Assembly (NCBI GenBank): GCA_017555105.1
Contig: JAFZHB010000016.1
Span: 1 to 64,000 of the forward strand
Reading direction: 5' to 3'
DNA from: Alistipes sp.
GTDB taxonomy: Bacteria; Bacteroidota; Bacteroidia; Bacteroidales; Rikenellaceae
DNA length: 64,000 nt
The position numbers were made by a program, and so were the translations under genes. Positions 8,875 to 20,328 of this stretch are shown here, piece by piece (position 1 is the stretch's first letter; each line of letters starts with the position of its first letter). The notes below the pieces were generated by a model. It was not told the origin of the DNA, searched no databases, and saw only the letters and a program-made list of their open reading frames with translations.

Positions 8875-9726
8875 CTACTTCGTCTGCTTGGCCAAGAAGC
8901 ACTCGATCGTGTTCTCCATCAAGCAGGTGATCGTCATCGGACCGACACCGCCCGGAACGGGCGTGATGACCGAAGCCTTCGGCTCGATGGCGGCGAAATC
9001 GACATCGCCACACAGCTTACCCGTTTCGGGATCGCGGTTCACACCCACATCGATCACCACAGCACCCTCCGAGACCATATCCTCGGTCACGAACTTCGGG
9101 CGACCAATGGCTACCACCAGGATATCTGCACGACGCGTTACCTCGGCGAGATTCTTCGTGCGGCTGTGGGCGATCGTCACCGTAGCGTTCTGATCGAGCA
9201 GCAGCTTCGATACGGGCAGACCCACGATGTTGCTGCGGCCAATCACCACGGCCTCCTTACCGGCCATCTCCACACCAGCCGTCTGCATCATGCGGATGAT
9301 ACCCTTCGGGGTGCAGGGAAGCGTGCAGGGCTGCTTCTGCCACAACGCGGCTACATTGTCGGGATGGAAACCGTCGACATCTTTCCTTACATCGATCGCG
9401 GCAATTACCTTCTCCTCCGAGATATGCTTCGGGAGAGGCAACTGCACCAGGATACCATCCACCTCGTCGTCGGCATTGAGTTCGGCGATCAGCGCCAAGA
9501 GCTCCTCCTCCGAGATCGAGGCCTCGCGACGGATCGTCGAGTTCTTGATACCTACCTCCTCCGAGGCCTTGGCCTTACCCGTCACATAGGAGACGCTGGC
9601 GGGGTTATCACCCACCAAAATCACCGCCAAGTGAGGCACACGACCATACTTCTCGGGAAAGGTCTTTACCTCGGTTGCCATAGCGGCCTTCATCTTGGCC
9701 GAAAGCTCTTTACCGCTGATAATCAT
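8875..9726 (-). CDS. folD: Methylenetetrahydrofolate dehydrogenase / cyclohydrolase FolD
   Basis: Oxidises 5,10-methylene-THF and hydrolyses the product to 10-formyl-THF, the formyl donor for the two transformylase steps of purine synthesis. At 283 residues it is complete, with SYVTGKAKASEEVGI (catalytic Lys), DGILVQLPLP, GRSNIVGLPVSKLL (NADP binding) and the closing TPVPGGVGPMT. It is the last gene of the purine operon, 18 bp after purD, so the formyl carrier is produced together with the enzymes that use it. Confidence 0.95.
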   Translation of the reverse strand: MIISGKELSAKMKAAMATEVKTFPEKYGRVPHLAVILVGDNPASVSYVTGKAKASEEVGIKNSTIRREASISEEELLALIAELNADDEVDGILVQLPLPKHISEEKVIAAIDVRKDVDGFHPDNVAALWQKQPCTLPCTPKGIIRMMQTAGVEMAGKEAVVIGRSNIVGLPVSKLLLDQNATVTIAHSRTKNLAEVTRRADILVVAIGRPKFVTEDMVSEGAVVIDVGVNRDPETGKLCGDVDFAAIEPKASVITPVPGGVGPMTITCLMENTIECFLAKQTK

Positions 9727-9744
9727 ATCGTTTGCTTGAGTCGT

Positions 9745-10989
9745 TTAGTCCAACACATAGTGTCCGATGTCGGCACGGTAGAAGAGGTTGTCGCACTCGA
9801 TCGCCTTCACATCGCGCAGCGCCTGCTCGCGTGCCTCGGCCACCGTAGCGCCCTTGCCTACCACGAAGAGCACACGACCGCCATTGGTCAGCACACGGCC
9901 GTCAACAGCCTTCGTACCCATGTGGTAGACCGTACCCTCGACCTTATCCAGACCGCCAATCTCGACACCCTTCGCGTAGTCGCCCGGGTAGCCCTTCGAG
10001 GCCATCACGATACCCAGCGTAGCGAAGTCGTGCCACTCGAGCTCGGTATCCGTGCCATCGGCTACGGCGCAGAAGATATCGACGATGTCGCTCTTCAGAC
10101 GCGGCAACACCACCTCCGTCTCCGGATCGCCAAAGCGGGCATTGAACTCGATCACCTTCACCCCATCGGGCGTCTTCATCAGACCACCATAGAGCACACC
10201 GCGGAAGGGGCAACCCTCCTTCACCATCGCGGCAGCGACGGGCTTCAAGACATGCTCCAGGGCGTACTGCTCGTCCTCCTCCGTCACGAAGGCCAGCGGC
10301 GAGTAGGCACCCATGCCGCCCGTATTGGGACCCTTGTCGCCCTCGTAGGCGCGTTTGTGGTCCTGGGCCAGCTGCATCGGCCACACCTTCTCTCCCGAAA
10401 CGAAGCACATGAACGAGAACTCGGGTCCCGTGAGGAAATCCTCGACCACCACCTTGCCTGCGCCGAACTTCGTATCGAGCAACATATCCTTCAGAGCCTC
10501 CTCGGCCTCCTCTGCCGTCAGAGCGATCACCACACCCTTACCTGCCGCCAAGCCATCATATTTCAACACAGCGGGGAAGGGACGCGCCGAGACATAAGCC
10601 CACGCCTCCTCAAAGTCGGTAAAGGCCTTGAAACCGGCCGTCGGAACGGCGTACTTGGCCATCAGTTCCTTGGCAAACTCCTTGCTCGACTCGATGCGGG
10701 CAGCCGCCTTCGTCGGGCCAAAGATGCGCAAGCCCTGCTCCGTGAAGCAGTCCACCACACCGGCAGCCAGCGACACCTCGGGGCCTACGACCGTAAGGCC
10801 GATCTGCTGCTCCTTGGCAAAGGCAGCCAGCGCCTCGATCTCCGTCTCGCGGATCGCTACGCACTCGGCCTGCGTGGCCATACCGGCATTACCCGGGGCA
10901 GCGTAGATCTTCTCTACCTGCGGCGAGCGGCTCAAGGCATCGACAATCGCGTGCTCACGACCACCCGATCCAATCACTAAAACTTTCAT
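9745..10989 (-). CDS. purD: Phosphoribosylamine-glycine ligase (GAR synthetase)
   Basis: Joins phosphoribosylamine and glycine with ATP, the second step of IMP synthesis. It has 414 residues and an ATP-grasp fold. Visible signatures are MKVLVIGSGGREHAI at the start, KYDGLAAGKGV around residue 145, the family pattern FNARFGDPETEVVLPRL around 285 (metal and ATP contacts) and the C-terminal GGRVLFVVGKG domain. It is 6 bp after purH. No purN or purT (third step) is in the window, so that step is encoded elsewhere. Confidence 0.96.
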   Translation of the reverse strand: MKVLVIGSGGREHAIVDALSRSPQVEKIYAAPGNAGMATQAECVAIRETEIEALAAFAKEQQIGLTVVGPEVSLAAGVVDCFTEQGLRIFGPTKAAARIESSKEFAKELMAKYAVPTAGFKAFTDFEEAWAYVSARPFPAVLKYDGLAAGKGVVIALTAEEAEEALKDMLLDTKFGAGKVVVEDFLTGPEFSFMCFVSGEKVWPMQLAQDHKRAYEGDKGPNTGGMGAYSPLAFVTEEDEQYALEHVLKPVAAAMVKEGCPFRGVLYGGLMKTPDGVKVIEFNARFGDPETEVVLPRLKSDIVDIFCAVADGTDTELEWHDFATLGIVMASKGYPGDYAKGVEIGGLDKVEGTVYHMGTKAVDGRVLTNGGRVLFVVGKGATVAEAREQALRDVKAIECDNLFYRADIGHYVLD

Positions 10990-10995
10990 ATCGGC

Positions 10996-12525
<1,530 letters not shown>

Positions 12526-12578
12526 ATAACTTTTAATTCAAATTCGTTTAATAAGTTTAGAGGTCTATGCTGACTCGT

Positions 12579-13604
12579 TTAGCGAATCACCACGCCCTCC
12601 TGGTCGGTTACACGGCCAATCACCGAGGCCTTCTCGCCCTGCGCCTTGAGGATCTCGATAGCCTTCTCAGCCTCACTCTCATCGAGGGCGATCACCATAC
12701 CGATACCCATGTTGAAGATGTTGAACATCTCGCGGTGCGGGATACCACCCCACTGCTCCAGCGCACGGAATACGGGAAGGATCTCCCACGAGCCCTCCTC
12801 GACCTCGATACCCTGACCCTCGTGCAGGATGCGCGGAATGTTCTCATCGAAACCGCCACCCGTGATGTGGCTGATGCCGTGAACATCGCAGTTGCGGATC
12901 ACCTCCAGCACCTGCTTTACATAGATGCGCGTCGGGGTGAGCAGCACCTCGCCCAGCTTACCGCCCGGCAGCAGATCGTACTCCTTATGCAGGTCGAGTT
13001 CATTGTCCGAAACGACCTTACGCACCAAGCTGAAGCCGTTCGAGTGAACACCGCTCGATGCGATACCCACCAGCACATCGCCCACCTTCACCTTCGAGCC
13101 GTCGATGAGCTTCTTGCGCTCAACCACACCCACCGTGAAGCCTGCGATGTCGTACTCGCCCTCGGTATACATGCCCGGCATCTCGGCTGTCTCGCCACCT
13201 ACCAGCGCGCAACCTGCCTGACGGCAACCGTCAGCTACACCCGCTACGATCTGCTCGATCTTCTGCGGCTCGTTGCTGCCCACGGCTACATAGTCCAGGA
13301 AGAGCAGCGGCTCGGCGCCCTGTGCCAAGACATCGTTTACGCACATAGCCACGGCGTCGATACCGATCGTATCGTGCTTATCCATGGCAAAGGCCAACTT
13401 CAACTTCGTACCTACGCCGTCCGTGCCACTCACGAGAACCGGCTCCTCAACCTTCAAGGCTGCCAGATCGAACATACCGCCAAAGGCGCCAATGTTACCC
13501 ATCACGCCCGTGCGAGCCGTTGATGCAACATGTTTCTTGATGCGGCGAACCACCTCGTAACCAGCCTCGAGGTTCACGCCCGCCTTTTCATAGGATTGTG
13601 CCAT
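12579..13604 (-). CDS. purM: Phosphoribosylformylglycinamidine cyclo-ligase (AIR synthetase)
   Basis: Closes the imidazole ring of AIR with ATP, step 5 of the pathway. It has 341 residues and a PurM/PurL-type fold. Key stretches are [11 protein letters not shown] at the N-terminus, [15 protein letters not shown] around residue 60, [13 protein letters not shown] around 135 and [15 protein letters not shown] around 240. The 53-bp gap to purH is the widest inside the purine operon but holds no clear promoter or terminator. Confidence 0.96.
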   Translation of the reverse strand: MAQSYEKAGVNLEAGYEVVRRIKKHVASTARTGVMGNIGAFGGMFDLAALKVEEPVLVSGTDGVGTKLKLAFAMDKHDTIGIDAVAMCVNDVLAQGAEPLLFLDYVAVGSNEPQKIEQIVAGVADGCRQAGCALVGGETAEMPGMYTEGEYDIAGFTVGVVERKKLIDGSKVKVGDVLVGIASSGVHSNGFSLVRKVVSDNELDLHKEYDLLPGGKLGEVLLTPTRIYVKQVLEVIRNCDVHGISHITGGGFDENIPRILHEGQGIEVEEGSWEILPVFRALEQWGGIPHREMFNIFNMGIGMVIALDESEAEKAIEILKAQGEKASVIGRVTDQEGVVIR

Positions 13605-13615
13605 AATTTTTTCTC

Positions 13616-15028
13616 TTATTTTTTACATTTACATTTTACATTGACGCTGTTGTGGTAGAGCGCAGTCGGATAGCGCCCCGTGAAGCACGCCGTGCAGAGC
13701 TCCTGACGGTTGCCCGCCTTGTAGAGCGCCTCCTCGGAGAGGAAGGCCAGCGAATCGGCTCCAATGGCCTGACGCACCCCCTCGACATCCATACGCGCCG
13801 AGATCAGTTCGTCGTAGCTCGTCGTATCCACACCGTAGAAGCAGGGCTCGGTCATCGGGGGCGATGCGATGCGCACATGCACCTCCGTAGCACCCGCCTC
13901 CTTGAGCATTGTCACGATGCGACGCGAAGTTGTACCGCGCACAATCGAGTCGTCGACCAGCACCACGCGCTTACCCTTGACGATCGTACGCACAGCCGAG
14001 AGCTTCATGCGCACACCCTTCTCGCGCAGCGCCTGCGTCGGTTGGATAAAGGTGCGACCGATATACTTATTCTTAATAAGACCCATCTCATACGGCAGGC
14101 CACTCGCCTCGGCGTAACCCATCGCTGCACTCAAGCTCGAATCGGGCACACCCACCACGATATCAGCCTCGGAGGGCGCCTCCTGGAAGAGGAGCTTGCC
14201 CGACTCCTTGCGATAGGCGTGGACATTGCACCCCTCGATGTCGCTATCCGGACGCGCCAGGTAGATGTACTCCATCGAGCACATATTGTAGTGCTTGAAC
14301 TGCGAATAGAGGTTCGAACGCACACCGTGGTGGTCAATCGACACCACCTCGCCCGGCTCGATATCGCGGATATACTCCGCACCGATCGTATCGAAGGCGC
14401 AGGTCTCACTCGCCACTACATAGCCCTCACCCAGGCGACCCAACGCCAAGGGGTGCAAGCCGTGCTTATCGCGGCAGGCGTAGATGCGGTTCGCCGTCAT
14501 GATCAGGAAGGTGAAAGCACCCTCCATCATATTCAGCGCATCGATAATCGCATGTATACGGGGCCGCTCGACCAAGCCGTCCTTCTTAACCAGGTGAGCC
14601 AAGATCTCGCTATCCGAGCTCGACTGAAAGAGGCTGCCACGACGCTCGAGGTAGGCTCGCAGCTCCTCGGCATTGACCAGCGCACCGTTGTTGGCGATGG
14701 CAAAATCGCCCGACTGGTGGTGAAAGAAGAGCGGCTGCACATTCTCGATGCGGTTGCCCTTGGCGGCTGTATAGAGCACATGGCCAATGGCCATCGAACC
14801 CTCCATAGCCTGCAGCTCGTCACCCTTGAAAACCTCCGTCACCAGACCTTTTCCCTTGATACGATGGAACTTACCCTCTTCATCAACACTCACAATACCA
14901 CAACCCTCCTGGCCACGGTGTTGCAGTGCGTGGAGGCCGTAGTAGGTCATCGAGGCCGCATGCTCAACACCATAGATGCCGAACACACCGCACTCGTCGT
15001 GAATCTGCTTTTCAAAATCGTTGTTCAT
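13616..15028 (-). CDS. purF: Amidophosphoribosyltransferase
   Basis: Commits PRPP to purine synthesis by transferring the amide nitrogen of glutamine. It has 470 residues. An N-terminal propeptide of about 12 residues ends before the nucleophilic Cys in [10 protein letters not shown], so the Ntn glutaminase domain is intact ([21 protein letters not shown]). The C-terminal PRT domain carries the PRPP motif [14 protein letters not shown]. Cys residues near the C-terminus ([10 protein letters not shown]) fit the Fe-S type of PurF. The gene sits 9 bp after purC. Confidence 0.96.
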   Translation of the reverse strand: MNNDFEKQIHDECGVFGIYGVEHAASMTYYGLHALQHRGQEGCGIVSVDEEGKFHRIKGKGLVTEVFKGDELQAMEGSMAIGHVLYTAAKGNRIENVQPLFFHHQSGDFAIANNGALVNAEELRAYLERRGSLFQSSSDSEILAHLVKKDGLVERPRIHAIIDALNMMEGAFTFLIMTANRIYACRDKHGLHPLALGRLGEGYVVASETCAFDTIGAEYIRDIEPGEVVSIDHHGVRSNLYSQFKHYNMCSMEYIYLARPDSDIEGCNVHAYRKESGKLLFQEAPSEADIVVGVPDSSLSAAMGYAEASGLPYEMGLIKNKYIGRTFIQPTQALREKGVRMKLSAVRTIVKGKRVVLVDDSIVRGTTSRRIVTMLKEAGATEVHVRIASPPMTEPCFYGVDTTSYDELISARMDVEGVRQAIGADSLAFLSEEALYKAGNRQELCTACFTGRYPTALYHNSVNVKCKCKK

Positions 15029-15037
15029 AGCTTCACC

Positions 15038-15763
15038 CTATTTTTGCGCATTGGTCATCTCCTCCAAACGCGAGAGAATCTCCTCATAGGCCTCGCGAAC
15101 GCGACCCATATCACGACGGAAACGGTCGTGGTCGAGCTTCTCGCCCGTCGTGGCATCCCACAGACGGCAGGTGTCGGGCGACACCTCATCGGCCAGGACA
15201 ATCTCTCCCTCGGCCGTCTTACCAAACTCGATCTTGAAGTCGATCAGCTTGACATTGATGCGCTGGAAGAGCTCCTTCAACACGCGGTTAATCTCTGCCG
15301 ACATCTGATAGATCGTGGCCAGCTCCTCGTAGGTAGCCAACCCCAGGGCAACGGCGTGGTGATCGTTCATCAGCGGATCACCCAGCACATCGCTCTTGTA
15401 GCAGATGTCGAAGATCGTATTCTTCGGTTCCGTGCCCTCTGCCAAGCCCAATCGCTGCGCCATCGAGCCCGCAATCACATTGCGAACGACCACCTCCAAG
15501 GGGATGATCTCCACCCGACGACACACCTGATCGCGCTCGTTAATCGTCTCCAAGTAGTGCGTCTTGATGCCTACCTTCTCCAACGCCTGAAAAATCAGCG
15601 TCGAGATGGCGTTGCTCAGCACACCCTTATTGACGATCGTAGCACGCTTGATGGCGTTGAAAGCCGTAGCAGAGTCCTTGTAGTGGATCACCACACGCGT
15701 GGGGTCATCCGTAGCAAAGAGCTGCTTGGCCTTGCCATCATAGATCATATCTAAAATCTTCAT
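15038..15763 (-). CDS. purC: SAICAR synthetase
   Basis: Condenses CAIR with aspartate using ATP. At 241 residues it is the short bacterial type. It starts with [13 protein letters not shown] and contains [15 protein letters not shown] around residue 95, the LIDFKIEFG metal-site region around 175 and [14 protein letters not shown] around 190, all family signatures. It lies 27 bp after purL. The next enzyme of the pathway, purB, is not in the window. Confidence 0.96.
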   Translation of the reverse strand: MKILDMIYDGKAKQLFATDDPTRVVIHYKDSATAFNAIKRATIVNKGVLSNAISTLIFQALEKVGIKTHYLETINERDQVCRRVEIIPLEVVVRNVIAGSMAQRLGLAEGTEPKNTIFDICYKSDVLGDPLMNDHHAVALGLATYEELATIYQMSAEINRVLKELFQRINVKLIDFKIEFGKTAEGEIVLADEVSPDTCRLWDATTGEKLDHDRFRRDMGRVREAYEEILSRLEEMTNAQK

Positions 15764-15790
15764 AGTCCCAACTAAATCCTGTGCGGATAA

Positions 15791-18700
15791 TTATTTCTTG
15801 CGGAAGTAGGCCACCGCATTCTCAAAGAGCGGCTGACGCTTCTCGCCCGCAATGTTCTTGTAGAGGTTCTCCTCGTAACGCTCCGTGTGGCCCATCTTAC
15901 CCAGGATCTGACCATCGGGCGAGATGATACCCTCGATGGCGTAGGAGGAACCATTCGGGTTGTAGGGAGCCTCTGCCGTCGGCTGGCCGGCCTCATCCAC
16001 ATACTGGAAGGCCACCTGACCACGCTCGAAGAGCTCCTTGGCGAGCTGCTCGCTCACCACGAACTTACCCTCTCCGTGGCTGACAGCAATGGCGTGCTCC
16101 TCGCCCAGCTCGAACGAAGCGAGCCACGGCGAACGGGTCGTAGCCACGCGCGTCGTCACGATCTGCGAGATGTGGCGGTTGATATCGTTGCGGAACAGGG
16201 TCGGCGACTCGGCCGTCAGCATACCCAAACGGCCATACGGCAACAGACCCGACTTCACGAGCGCCTGGAAACCGTTGCAGATACCCAGCACCAGACCACC
16301 ACGGTCGAGCAGTGCGTGGATCTCATCGCGAATCACGCTGTTGTTCAGCACATTCACGATCAGCTTCGCCGAGCCATCGGGCTCGTCACCGGCCGAGAAA
16401 CCACCGCTCAATACGAAGATATGTGCCTCGCGAATCTGGCGAGCCATCTCCTCGATCGAACGCAGGATGTCGTCACCCTCCAGGTTGCAGAGCACGCTCG
16501 AACGCACCTCGGCACCCGCCGTGCGGAAGGCCTTAGCCGTATCATAGTCGCAGTTCGTACCCGGGAAGACGGGCAGGTAAGCGATCGGGTGCTCTACGGC
16601 CTCGCCCTTGTAGGTCAAGGTGTAGGGCTCGGGGGTCGAGGTCATCACCTCCGTATCGTTCTCGCCCAGGTCGGCATAGACCGAAGCGAACTTCGTGCGG
16701 TTGGCCTGGAAGAGCTCCTCCAGCGGCATCGCAACGCCCTCCACCGTGATCGTCTCCTCCGTCGTCGTACGACCTACGAGCTCGAACGGCTCGCCCGAGA
16801 GCTCCTCGGCCGTCTCGATGAGGATCGAACCGTAAGCGTAGTGGTAGAGCTCCTGCTCGGCCATCGCTACCTCAACACCGATCTTGTTACCGAAGGCCAT
16901 CTTGGCAATACCCTCAGCAACACCACCCATGCCGACCGACCAAGCCGAGAGCACCTTGCCCTGCTCGACCAAGTCGCTCACGAGCGTAAAGTTCTGCTTC
17001 AGCTGCGCCGTATTGGGCATATAGTTCTCATCGGGCGTGTGGCGCACGAGGTAGAGGTTGTGATCGGCGCCCTTCAGATCGGTCGAGATCACCTGCTTGG
17101 CATCCACAGTCGTGATACCGAAGGCCATCAGCATCGGCGGCACATTGATATCCTGGAAAGTACCCGACATCGAGTCCTTACCACCAATCGACGGCAGACC
17201 CAGCTCCACCTGCATCTTCAGCGCACCCAAGAGTGCCGAGAGGGGCTTACCCCACGAGGTCGGCTGCTTGGTCATACGCTCGAAGTACTCCTGGTACGAG
17301 TAGCGCATCTTATCGTAGCGTGCACCCGCAGCCACCACCTTGGCAGCAGCCTCCACGACAGCATACGCTGCACCGTGGTAGGGGCTCCACGAAGCGACAT
17401 AGGGGTTATAGCCATAGGCCATGATGCTGGCCGTATCCGTATAGCCATCAACGGGGAGCTTCTGCACCGAAACCTGCGTCTCGCTGCGCTGCGTCTTACC
17501 ACCGAACGGCATCAAGACGGTCGAACGACCGATCGTCGAGTCGAACATCTCGATCAGACCCTTCTGCGAGGTGACATTCCAGTCGGCGAGGTTCTCCTTG
17601 AATCGCTCCTCGAGGGTAGCACCCTCCACCGTGCGCTCGAAGGGATTGCAAGCCTCCACAGCACCAATCTTCGCCTCAGCGTAGTGCTTTGCACCGGCCG
17701 AGTCGATGAACTCGCGGCTCAGATCCACCACCAGGCGACCCTTGTTGAACATACGCATACGCGCCGTATCCGTCACATCGGCCACATGCACCGCCTCGAT
17801 ATTCTCCTCGCGGCAGTACTGCATAAAGGCCTCCATATCCTTCTTCTCGATCACCACCGACATACGCTCCTGCGACTCGCTGATGGCCAGCTCGGTCGAA
17901 TTCAGGCCGCTGTACTTCGTCGGCACGCGATCCAGGTAGATATCCAAACCATCCGTCAACTCACCAATCGCCACGCTGACACCGCCGGCACCAAAGTCGT
18001 TCGACTTCTTGATGAGCTTCGTCACCTCCGCACGGCGGAACAGGCGCTCGAGCTTACGCTCCTCGGGAGCGTTACCCTTCTGCACCTCCGAGCCACACGA
18101 CTCGAGCGACTTCTCGTCATGCTCTTTCGACGAACCTGTAGCACCACCGATACCGTCGCGGCCCGTACGGCCACCGAGGTAGATCACCACATCGCCCGCA
18201 ACGGGACGCTCGCGGCGTACATGGTCAGCCTTCACGGCACCCACCACAGCACCCACCTCCAGACGCTTGGCTACATAGCCGTCGTGGTAAACCTCGCGAA
18301 CATGGGTCGTAGCCAGACCGATCTGGTTACCATAGCTCGAATAACCGGCTGCAGCCTTCTTCGAGATGACACTCTGCGGCAGCTTGCCCGGGATCGTCTC
18401 GCTCACCTTCTGGTAGATATTACCGGCACCCGTCACGCGCATCGCCTGGTAGACATAGCTACGGCCCGACAGCGGGTCACGGATAGCGCCACCCAGACAG
18501 GTCGAAGCGCCACCGAAGGGCTCGATCTCGGTCGGGTGATTGTGGGTCTCGTTCTTGAACTGCAGGAGCCACTGCTCGGTCTGACCGTCGACATCAACAT
18601 CGACAAAGATCGAGCAGGCGTTGTTCTCCTCGCTCTGCTCCATATCGTCCAAGAGGCCACGCTTGCGCAGCACGCGCGCACCGATCGTCGCCATATCCAT

Positions 18701-19498
18701 CAGGCAGATCGGCTTCGCCTCGCGACCCAACTCGCGGCGGATATTGAGGTAGAGCGCCAGCGAACCCTCGATCTCCTCCTTGAGGAAGGACTCCTCGACG
18801 GTGATGCCCTCCAACTCGGTCGTAAAGGTCGTGTGGCGGCAGTGGTCGCTCCAATAGGTATCCAAAATACGCAACTCCGTCTCAAAAGGATCGCGACCCT
18901 CGGCACGGAAGTAGCGCACCACCTCGCCCAGGTCGTCGGCATTCATCGCCAAACCCATCTTGCTGCAGTAAGCTGCCCACTCGGTCTCCTTCATCTCGGT
19001 AAAGCCCGTGAGTACCTCCACCGGAATCACCTCGGCCTGCTCCTGCTCCGAGAGCACAGCGAGGTTCTTCTCGCGCGACTCCACGGCGTTGATATAGTAG
19101 CGACGGATCTTCTGCAGATCCTCCTCGGTCACCGACTGATCAAAGATCAGCAGACGCGACGAGCGGATACGGACATCAGCCGCCGGATCGACCAAGCGGA
19201 CACAATCCACGGCCGACGCAGCACGCTGGTCGAACTGACCGGGCAGGAACTCCACGGCCAGGTGCGGCAGACCCTCCACGGGGCAGCTGTCGCTCACCGT
19301 ATCGGTAACCACCTCACCAAAGACGCCGTAGCGGCACTGCTCAACCAACTCCTCCGTGAAACCGAAGAGGTCATAGACGCAGATCAGGCGCAACTGCTCG
19401 ATGTGGAGATTCAAATGTTGATTCAGCTCCCGTCGCAGGCTCTCGGCCTCGACACGGAAGCGATCCTTCTTCTCGACAAAAATGCGATAGTTCTTCAT
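15791..19498 (-). CDS. purL: FGAM synthetase, long single-chain form
   Basis: Makes formylglycinamidine ribonucleotide from FGAR, glutamine and ATP. It has 1235 residues, the large PurL of proteobacteria and Bacteroidetes, which needs no separate PurS or PurQ. The order is an N-terminal PurS-like domain, two AIRS-like halves (DTYWSDHCRHTTF; FKNETHNHPTEIEPFGGA; LPSIGGKDSMSGT) and a class I glutaminase with nucleophile GICNGFQ around residue 1075 and the His-Glu pair in GHTERY near the end. The glutaminase triad is complete, in contrast to CarA in the neighbouring operon. Confidence 0.96.
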   Translation of the reverse strand: MKNYRIFVEKKDRFRVEAESLRRELNQHLNLHIEQLRLICVYDLFGFTEELVEQCRYGVFGEVVTDTVSDSCPVEGLPHLAVEFLPGQFDQRAASAVDCVRLVDPAADVRIRSSRLLIFDQSVTEEDLQKIRRYYINAVESREKNLAVLSEQEQAEVIPVEVLTGFTEMKETEWAAYCSKMGLAMNADDLGEVVRYFRAEGRDPFETELRILDTYWSDHCRHTTFTTELEGITVEESFLKEEIEGSLALYLNIRRELGREAKPICLMDMATIGARVLRKRGLLDDMEQSEENNACSIFVDVDVDGQTEQWLLQFKNETHNHPTEIEPFGGASTCLGGAIRDPLSGRSYVYQAMRVTGAGNIYQKVSETIPGKLPQSVISKKAAAGYSSYGNQIGLATTHVREVYHDGYVAKRLEVGAVVGAVKADHVRRERPVAGDVVIYLGGRTGRDGIGGATGSSKEHDEKSLESCGSEVQKGNAPEERKLERLFRRAEVTKLIKKSNDFGAGGVSVAIGELTDGLDIYLDRVPTKYSGLNSTELAISESQERMSVVIEKKDMEAFMQYCREENIEAVHVADVTDTARMRMFNKGRLVVDLSREFIDSAGAKHYAEAKIGAVEACNPFERTVEGATLEERFKENLADWNVTSQKGLIEMFDSTIGRSTVLMPFGGKTQRSETQVSVQKLPVDGYTDTASIMAYGYNPYVASWSPYHGAAYAVVEAAAKVVAAGARYDKMRYSYQEYFERMTKQPTSWGKPLSALLGALKMQVELGLPSIGGKDSMSGTFQDINVPPMLMAFGITTVDAKQVISTDLKGADHNLYLVRHTPDENYMPNTAQLKQNFTLVSDLVEQGKVLSAWSVGMGGVAEGIAKMAFGNKIGVEVAMAEQELYHYAYGSILIETAEELSGEPFELVGRTTTEETITVEGVAMPLEELFQANRTKFASVYADLGENDTEVMTSTPEPYTLTYKGEAVEHPIAYLPVFPGTNCDYDTAKAFRTAGAEVRSSVLCNLEGDDILRSIEEMARQIREAHIFVLSGGFSAGDEPDGSAKLIVNVLNNSVIRDEIHALLDRGGLVLGICNGFQALVKSGLLPYGRLGMLTAESPTLFRNDINRHISQIVTTRVATTRSPWLASFELGEEHAIAVSHGEGKFVVSEQLAKELFERGQVAFQYVDEAGQPTAEAPYNPNGSSYAIEGIISPDGQILGKMGHTERYEENLYKNIAGEKRQPLFENAVAYFRKK

Positions 19499-19523
19499 TA
19501 TGTAGTCTGTATTTAATTCAGCA

Positions 19524-19994
19524 TTAGATTTCGACCTTCAGCACATCCTCGGTCTGCTTGGCACGGAAAGCCTCGAGCTTGGCGGCCAGCTCCTCGTCCT
19601 GCAGCGCCAGCATCGAAACGGCATAGAGCGCGGCATTCTTCGCGCCGTCGATTGCCATCGTAGCCACCGGAATTCCCGAGGGCATCTGCACAATCGAAAG
19701 GAGCGAATCGAGGCCGTTGAGTGCCTTCGACTTCACCGGAATACCGATCACGGGCAGCGTGGTCATAGCTGCAATAACACCCGGCAGATGGGCTGCACCA
19801 CCCGCACCGGCAATGATCACACTCAGGCCGCGCTCCTTGGCGCCCTTCGTCCACTCGGCCAAGGCATCGGGAGCACGGTGTGCGCTGATGACGCGCTTCT
19901 CGTACTCGATACCAAACTGCTCCAAAGTCTTCATGGCTCCGCTCATCACCTCGTAATCGCTCGCCGAGCCCATAATTATACCAACCTTAAACAT
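19524..19994 (-). CDS. purE: N5-carboxyaminoimidazole ribonucleotide mutase, class I
   Basis: Rearranges N5-CAIR to CAIR. It has 156 residues with [13 protein letters not shown] at the N-terminus and [11 protein letters not shown] around residue 45, the active-site Ser-Asp and His of class I PurE. Class I enzymes need PurK to make N5-CAIR, and purK is not beside it here. It is the first gene of the purine operon and follows a leader of about 245 nt. The ATG at 19994 is the only start before the VGIIMGS core. Confidence 0.96.
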   Translation of the reverse strand: MFKVGIIMGSASDYEVMSGAMKTLEQFGIEYEKRVISAHRAPDALAEWTKGAKERGLSVIIAGAGGAAHLPGVIAAMTTLPVIGIPVKSKALNGLDSLLSIVQMPSGIPVATMAIDGAKNAALYAVSMLALQDEELAAKLEAFRAKQTEDVLKVEI

Positions 19995-20238
19995 AGCTAT
20001 ATTTACTTAATTTTTGTTCTGTCTGTATTAAAACGGCAGCCGCCACAACGCACTGCGTCATGGCGGCATACGGTTATTGATTCATACACCCCACTTGTCG
20101 CTTGGATGCTCTGAAGCGCACGCTCTGAACCCCAGCACTGCACACAGCCACCCCGTCGACAGCCGAGAATCGGCTTCGTCGCTGGTGAAAATCGATGTGA
20201 AGGGCATTCAGCATGGGTGTTCGGGTAATCAAAATCCA
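19995..20238 (-). promoter_or_regulatory. Long structured leader of the purine operon
   Basis: The inferred transcript runs about 244 nt before purE and contains no convincing reading frame. It has a short perfect hairpin (AGCCGA-GAA-TCGGCT, 20161-20175). A stronger one lies 45 nt before purE: GCCGCCA pairing with TGGCGGC (20039-20067), with an inner ACG/CGT stem, followed in the transcript by TGCC and four U residues, like a weak terminator. No known purine, PRPP or ppGpp riboswitch core could be recognised by eye. A role in attenuation is inference. Confidence 0.45.
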
Positions 20239-20244
20239 ACGCAA

Positions 20245-20273
20245 CAAAGGTAGTACATTTCGCCGGGGCGAAA
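20245..20273 (-). promoter_or_regulatory. Purine operon promoter with palindromic operator candidate
   Basis: TACCTTTG on the minus strand (20245-20252) is a -7 box; the -33 box is poor. Directly upstream, between the two promoter elements, is a perfect palindrome TTTCGCC-GG-GGCGAAA (20258-20264 and 20267-20273). Its position would let a bound repressor exclude RNA polymerase. The regulator is unknown. Confidence 0.55.
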
Positions 20274-20328
20274 AAATCCCTTCGTTTTTTCTATTGACAA
20301 AATATCCACAAAATTGCCTACCGAAAAA

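Noticed and set aside
15791-19498. Loss of the glutaminase triad in PurL as in CarA
   Set aside because: GICNGFQ and GHTERY keep Cys, His and Glu, so the loss is confined to CarA.
15887-19516. Very long open frame antisense to purL (over 1200 codons), with similar ones opposite carB, the PFOR gene and purH
   Set aside because: These are mirror frames caused by the high third-position GC of the real genes. They are rich in His, Arg and Leu, match no family, and every sense gene there is a clear enzyme.
19995-20238. Purine (guanine/adenine) riboswitch in the pur leader
   Set aside because: The three-way junction core and conserved pyrimidines of that class are not visible. The leader is described only as structured and unassigned.
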